Below are positions 59,767 to 64,000 of a stretch of DNA of 64,000 nt, in pieces (positions within the stretch are counted from its first letter, which is position 1; each line of letters begins with the position of its first letter). Made by a program: the position numbers and the translations under genes. Location: the NCBI GenBank assembly GCA_012845835.1, contig JABAKD010000025.1, positions 30,201,761 to 30,265,760 on the forward strand, in the 5' to 3' direction. Origin of the DNA: Undaria pinnatifida. Lineage: Eukaryota > Sar > Phaeophyceae > Laminariales > Alariaceae. The notes below the pieces were generated by a model. That model saw only the letters and a list, made by a program, of their open reading frames with translations, had not been told where the DNA came from and made no database searches.

Positions 59767-61738
59767 TTACACAAAGGTCACAACCTCTCTGAAAATCGAG
59801 TCCTCTCGCAACAGAAGCAGTTGCTCTACTGCTGCCACAAAGAGCGTCTTCCCTTCCAGCCTCGCATTCCCAGCCGCCGTTCCTGCACCACCGTCTCTCA
59901 AAAAGCTGCACTGTCCAAGTCTCAGTACTTCTGCTGGTGGTGCCGAGGCGTCCGGTAGGTGCCTGCCGCCACCTTCGTTTTGTTGGTTAGCTTTCCCCCT
60001 GCAGAGAGATAAATCGTTGGGGTTGAGGACCAAGGCAGAGTCGGACAGTTCCCCTCGGCGCTTTTTGGCTCCCGCGGTGTATTTGCTGATAGAACCAAGC
60101 TCGCCAACCCTGGATAACCAGCGCGCGCGGCAGAGAACAAGCCAGCCGCGGCGGCGCCAGCTCCGGTCGGCCGGCGCCGACTGCAGCATGATTCGGATAC
60201 CGCCCTCTACGTGTTCTTTGAGCTTGTCGCTTGCGACTTCGTCAGGCAGACGAAGCTCCTCGTGTGCACTTAGCGTATGGCTACCGACAACATCCGAAGG
60301 AGTGTTGTCGTCTGCATCGGTCACGTTCTCGTCTGCGCCCCAATACAGCAGCAGCTGTACCACGCTGGCATAGGAATGGCTACACGCCACGTGCAGAGGT
60401 GTGCTCCCGCCGGACCTGGCTTCAACATTAGCGCCGGCTCGCAGAAGCGCCTCGACCGTCTTGGGTCTGCCTCGCGAAGCTGCGCGGTGGAGGTACGGAA
60501 CCGAGCCAGCCGTGGTGTATTCCACGTCTGCACCAAGAGCGACAAGGTCGCGAATGGTTTTATCCTTGTTAGTTCCGACGGCTAAACCCAGGGCTTTGCT
60601 GCACATAAGCTTCCGATCCTCCATAGCCTCGGCCGCCGTAAGGACTTGCAGCAGCCGCCCCGTGTGCCCCATCATAACAGCGAAATCGAGGCAATTGAAC
60701 CCTTCCGAGCTGGTCCGCCCTACAGACGCACCACCTCGCAGCAGTGTCACACAAGCATCGACCCCGCCATATCGAGCGGCCAAACAAAGTGCTGCGTATG
60801 ACATGGTTTTCGGACAAGATAAAAGAGATTGCGGAATTAGTAACTGCGTTCAAGACATGAAGCTTCGAGGGCGAAACGTTGCAAACAGCACATTCATAGC
60901 GCTCCAGTCAAGTCTATAAAGCGCAGGCTAAGGCAACCAATTCCTGGTAGGATACGTGCGACCGTTCGCAGGTTTTCCCGCCTACCCCCCCACATGTACC
61001 TGATTGGCCGATCTCGTCGTTGCGCCCAAAGGAAACGCTGCCAAACGAAAGCAAGTCTTCGATCACTCCGGAGTGGTTGTTGGCAGCAGCCAGGAGTACA
61101 GGCGCATATTCGTCAGCGATTACGTCCTGTCCACAGGCTCCGTTCAATAGCAAGAACACTACAACGCCGCGATGCCCGTTATTACAAGCAAGATCGAGAG
61201 GAGTCCGCCCCGTTGTGTCTTTCACGTCGATCCGGGCTCCCGCACCAACAAGCACCCTAACCACGGCATCACTCCCTTCAGCGGCCGCACAGTGGAGGGC
61301 TGTTCGGTTTCGACGGGCACCATCCGTCTCGTGCACATCCACCCCTGCCTTCAATAGTTCATCAACAACGCCTTCACTTCCGCCTTTCGCGGCCAGGTGC
61401 AAGAGCGGCGCCGGTCGCGACCGTTCAGGGGGCGCTTCGGTCTTAACCCCCGCGACAAGAAGATGTTTTACCACAGCTAACTTGCCCGCACTCGCGGCAC
61501 ATTCAAGCGGGACTTTTAACCAGTCCATCAACCGTTCTGAGGTCGAGTTCTGAAACACCAGATCCATCAGCTGGACCTCCATGCCACGGATCGATGCCCT
61601 CATCGAAGAGGTACGGTCACATTCAAAGGCATCGGGGTTCCATGTTGGTGGCATGGTTGCCGAAGCCGAGCAGCCGCCGACTTCACCGTCAGAGGCTGGC
61701 TCTCTCACAGGCATCATCTTGGGACGGCACTCGTCCAT
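59767..61738 (-). CDS. Ankyrin-repeat protein, two exons, intact
   Basis: Exon 1 runs 61738-61000 and exon 2 runs 60791-59767, with a 208-bp intron (donor TCAG|GTACAT, acceptor TACGCAG|CA, an ACTAAT branch-like site upstream). The joined length of 1,764 nt gives 587 residues plus a stop, and the junction restores a clean repeat (DEIGQS-ALCLAARYGG). About ten ankyrin repeats cover residues 75-410, with TPLHLA-type helices such as APLLHLAAKGG, RTALHCAAAEG, GRTPLDLACNNG, VPYLHRAASRG and STPLHVACSHS. The C-terminus holds SWRRRGWLVLCRARWL (residues 457-472), a basic linker, and a final LLLLREDSIFREVVTFV helix. There is no signal peptide or membrane segment. Ankyrin arrays mediate protein-protein binding; the partner is unknown. 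From memory the WRRRGW block is typical of a large brown-algal ankyrin family. The ATG at 61738 is the first in frame; ATGs eight and nine codons later are alternatives. Confidence 0.85.
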
Positions 61739-62286
61739 TGAAAATGCATCAGAACAAGCACTGGCAGCGTTAGGAACAGCAGAGCGTGGTCGCGCGGAAC
61801 GTCTCAGTACTTACTGTCCAAAGATGGTTGAGAAGCCGCGCGTGATAAATACCGTGCGTAAGCGGATCGGACAAAGTCAGCGTCAAACTGATGGAAATGG
61901 TGTAAAGCTTGGCCTGGCCTTCCCTCCGGAGAAGGTTGCTGAAATTGCGGATTTAAATGACACACGAGAAAAACCTAAATGCGTCAATCACTTTGGTATC
62001 GCGGTAATTCACACCCATACTCGCCCATAACGCGGCCACCAAAGCCTTCAGATATGAGACCGTACCGCATATTTGACAATTTTACTGCCCTGCAGGAAAT
62101 GTCTTCGTGCAAATATGCATATTGTCGTGTGCTACCGATGCCGTTTGGTGCTAAATGGGCTACTGCTAAGGGCACTTTTAGATCCCGCATAGTACGGACC
62201 CTTTCCTCGGGCTCCGGAACCATGGATATTCTCTCAACACGAGTATCAGCATCGGCTGTGCTGTTACCAGCGATGCAAGTACTCCC

Positions 62287-62889
62287 TCATACCAGCCGTG
62301 GGAAACAACAGGAGAGCGGAAATATACGTTCCCCCAAGTTAATATAAATGAGGATTGTTTGCGAAATCCTGTCCATTACGTCTAGCACGTGTTTCCTACT
62401 AGTTAGTGTAATGATATATTGCTTCTTGCGAACCATCATGACCACATTTTCGGGGTATCGCCCGTGAAGTGTTTGGAAGGGAGGGCTGCGAAGGGCTTCG
62501 AGGGCATGCAAGTGGTAGGTACGTACTCGCGCGAGGGTTGCACAGCAGTGGGTGTCCGGGGTGATGGTATAAGGAACCAGCGTGAGTAAGAGACTATCAG
62601 GGCAAGGAAACTGTGGGCGGTGAAGTAGAGGCAGAGAAAGGCGTTTGGACGTAAATATATCGAAGCTCAGGATGTTGGGGAAATATCGCAGAAAGGGGGG
62701 AGAAAGAGAAGAAGCAGGGACACACACGTACATCAAGTCACCAATCTCAGTGAGTGGGTGGCCAGATGCTAAGGCTTTCGCCGGGCAGAGTGTCAGTTGC
62801 TTGGTACATGTCTCGTGCTGGAACGAGGTTGCGTCTTGCTGGTACAAAAAGGAAGGATGCACACAATGAAACGGCGAGAATTTTTGCAC
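62287..62889 (-). CDS. Unrecognised 200-codon open frame upstream of the ankyrin gene
   Basis: I do not recognise this protein. A part (HRPQF, then THCCATLARVRTYHLHALEALRSPP) resembles a frame at 40810-40990 (HRPHF, then THSCAPLTRLRAHHFHALDAYRAPP). That may reflect DNA-level duplication of the 5' flank rather than a conserved protein. It lies on the same strand as the ankyrin gene, 550 bp upstream of its start. It could be a chance frame or a 5' UTR. Confidence 0.2.
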   Translation of the reverse strand: MQKFSPFHCVHPSFLYQQDATSFQHETCTKQLTLCPAKALASGHPLTEIGDLMYVCVPASSLSPPFLRYFPNILSFDIFTSKRLSLPLLHRPQFPCPDSLLLTLVPYTITPDTHCCATLARVRTYHLHALEALRSPPFQTLHGRYPENVVMMVRKKQYIITLTSRKHVLDVMDRISQTILIYINLGERIFPLSCCFPRLV

Positions 62890-63449
62890 AATAGCTCGAC
62901 ATCGCTAATCGAACTCCAGCCTCAGCACCAACGAGTAACATCCTACAAACCCGATCAGCACGAGATTCGCTTCTGCCCCACTACTGCGCGCACTTACCAT
63001 GCTGAACCCTGGCTGCATTGTGACCTGCATGTCGCTTGTTGCTTGTGAATTTTGACGATTGGTGCTCCTCACATTGTGACGTCACATATGATCAGAGATC
63101 ACGGATCATGCATATTCTACGGTTTCATATGTTTTTGTTATTTTATTTTATTTTTTTCCCCGCATCCCCTGTTCGAAAATCGCCGTAATTTCCACTGAAA
63201 CCCATTATCACCTAATGCTCCCGAGAAGACGAGAAGACAGCGGAACAGCAGCACCCCACGCAGCAACCTTCACAGGCAACACACGACATACCGGTACAAC
63301 GCAGTCAGGAGTCAAAGCGGTAAGTTGAACAACGGTGCAACAGAAACGCACATCGTGCTACACACAGGTGTGTAAGGCCACCGCTTGTCCGTGATGAGAC
63401 TGGAGCACGATTGCATAAATTTGGCTTTTAACGGGCAAGGTCAAGCTTC

Positions 63450-63715
63450 GCGCGTCGCGTCGGGCTGGTCAAAACCCGACCCGCTGACCCGACCCGACCC
63501 GACCCTTGACATATCAAAAGCTCACGACCCGAACCAGCCTGGCCCGTAAGAGTTTGAACACCTCCTGACCCCACCCGACCCGACCCGCCATACTTCGAAT
63601 GACCCGTGACACTTTAACAGGTCCAATCGCAGGTCGGGTCACCTTGACCCGCGAGTTTTTTCTCCCGACCCACGGGTTTGATCCGTGGATCCAACCCGCG
63701 GGTCGACAATTCGAA
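63450..63715. repeat. GACCC-rich dispersed repeat
   Basis: Runs of GACCCGACCCGACCC with TTGACATATCAAAA and CTTTAACAGG spacers, ending with CCGACCCACGGG and CCCGCGGGTCGAC. The same word structure occurs at 21100-21345 and 27290-27640. The rest of the right edge (62900-64000) holds no gene that I can support. Confidence 0.65.
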
Positions 63716-64000
63716 AACGGTTTAGTCTTATTTTTGCACCCCGCTGGGGTATGTGTGAGGTGTGTGTTATACTGTTATTTTCACATTAAACTGATATTTT
63801 CACCCCATCTATACCTAGAGCACCCAGCTCCTGTACCGATACCTCCTACCAGGTATTAATAAAGGCATCACAAACTACAAGGCAGAGATGCGCATTGCTA
63901 CAGTAGTACTTGTACTGCTCGGAGATAAGGCCATGCAACGCCAACCGCAATGAACACGAGGACGAAACATATGCACACCCCGGACAGATCAGCTCGCCCT

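Larger units (their letters stand above)
59430..62890 (-). repeat. Right copy of the inverted segmental duplication
   Basis: In reverse complement it is collinear with 40690-44285, with the intact ankyrin gene in the middle, shared upstream sequence beyond the start codon (to about 62890) and shared downstream sequence to about 59430. The two arms face each other across about 15 kb. Confidence 0.75.

Noticed and set aside
61581-62030. Plus-strand 149-codon frame
   Set aside because: Its first part is antisense to the ankyrin gene start and the remainder shows no domain.

Overview
The window looks like nuclear DNA of a brown alga or a close stramenopile relative. This rests on sparse, intron-split genes with GT-AG introns; an ankyrin-repeat family with a C-terminal WRRRGW block that I associate with Ectocarpus-type genomes; a DUF4470/MYND-finger gene; a CoDi-like Ty1/copia relic; and dense short repeats and minisatellites. 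The species assignment is inference. Protein-coding sequence is a small fraction of the window, and most open reading frames are chance or shadow frames.

Layout. 0-4.1 kb: no gene, one MITE, then a heavily eroded Ty1/copia retrotransposon on the minus strand (gag, protease and reverse transcriptase motifs still readable). 4.2-23 kb: repeat-dominated, with two MITE families (called A and B here), several 9-21 bp minisatellites, a poly-C-rich degenerate array and a 1.1 kb foldback element with arms of about 295 bp. 23.2-34.7 kb (+): an eight-exon gene that I could assemble in frame into a 1,329-residue protein with an N-terminal DUF4470 (GCGD motif) and a C-terminal MYND zinc finger. One of its introns is 4.2 kb and carries MITE and GACCC-type repeats. 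34.7-40.7 kb: no gene that I can support.

40.7-62.9 kb is an ankyrin-repeat cluster. An intact two-exon ankyrin gene (minus strand, 587 residues) and a decayed paralogue (plus strand, about 42 kb) are the cores of two inverted, diverged copies of a segment of about 3.5 kb, which also shares 5' and 3' flanking sequence. A third ankyrin copy (52.4-53.9 kb, +) is broken by several frameshifts. Between them lie a MITE-A copy expanded by a GGGT tract, a tRNA-derived SINE-like sequence, a satellite array with units of about 190 bp, and a perfect 14-bp hairpin.

How the parts relate: the functional coding content appears to be one MYND/DUF4470 protein and one ankyrin-scaffold protein. The rest records duplication and decay of the ankyrin family and expansion of non-autonomous repeats, whose ends repeatedly coincide with minisatellites. 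Exon boundaries come from reading frames, splice consensus and remembered family conservation, not from transcripts.
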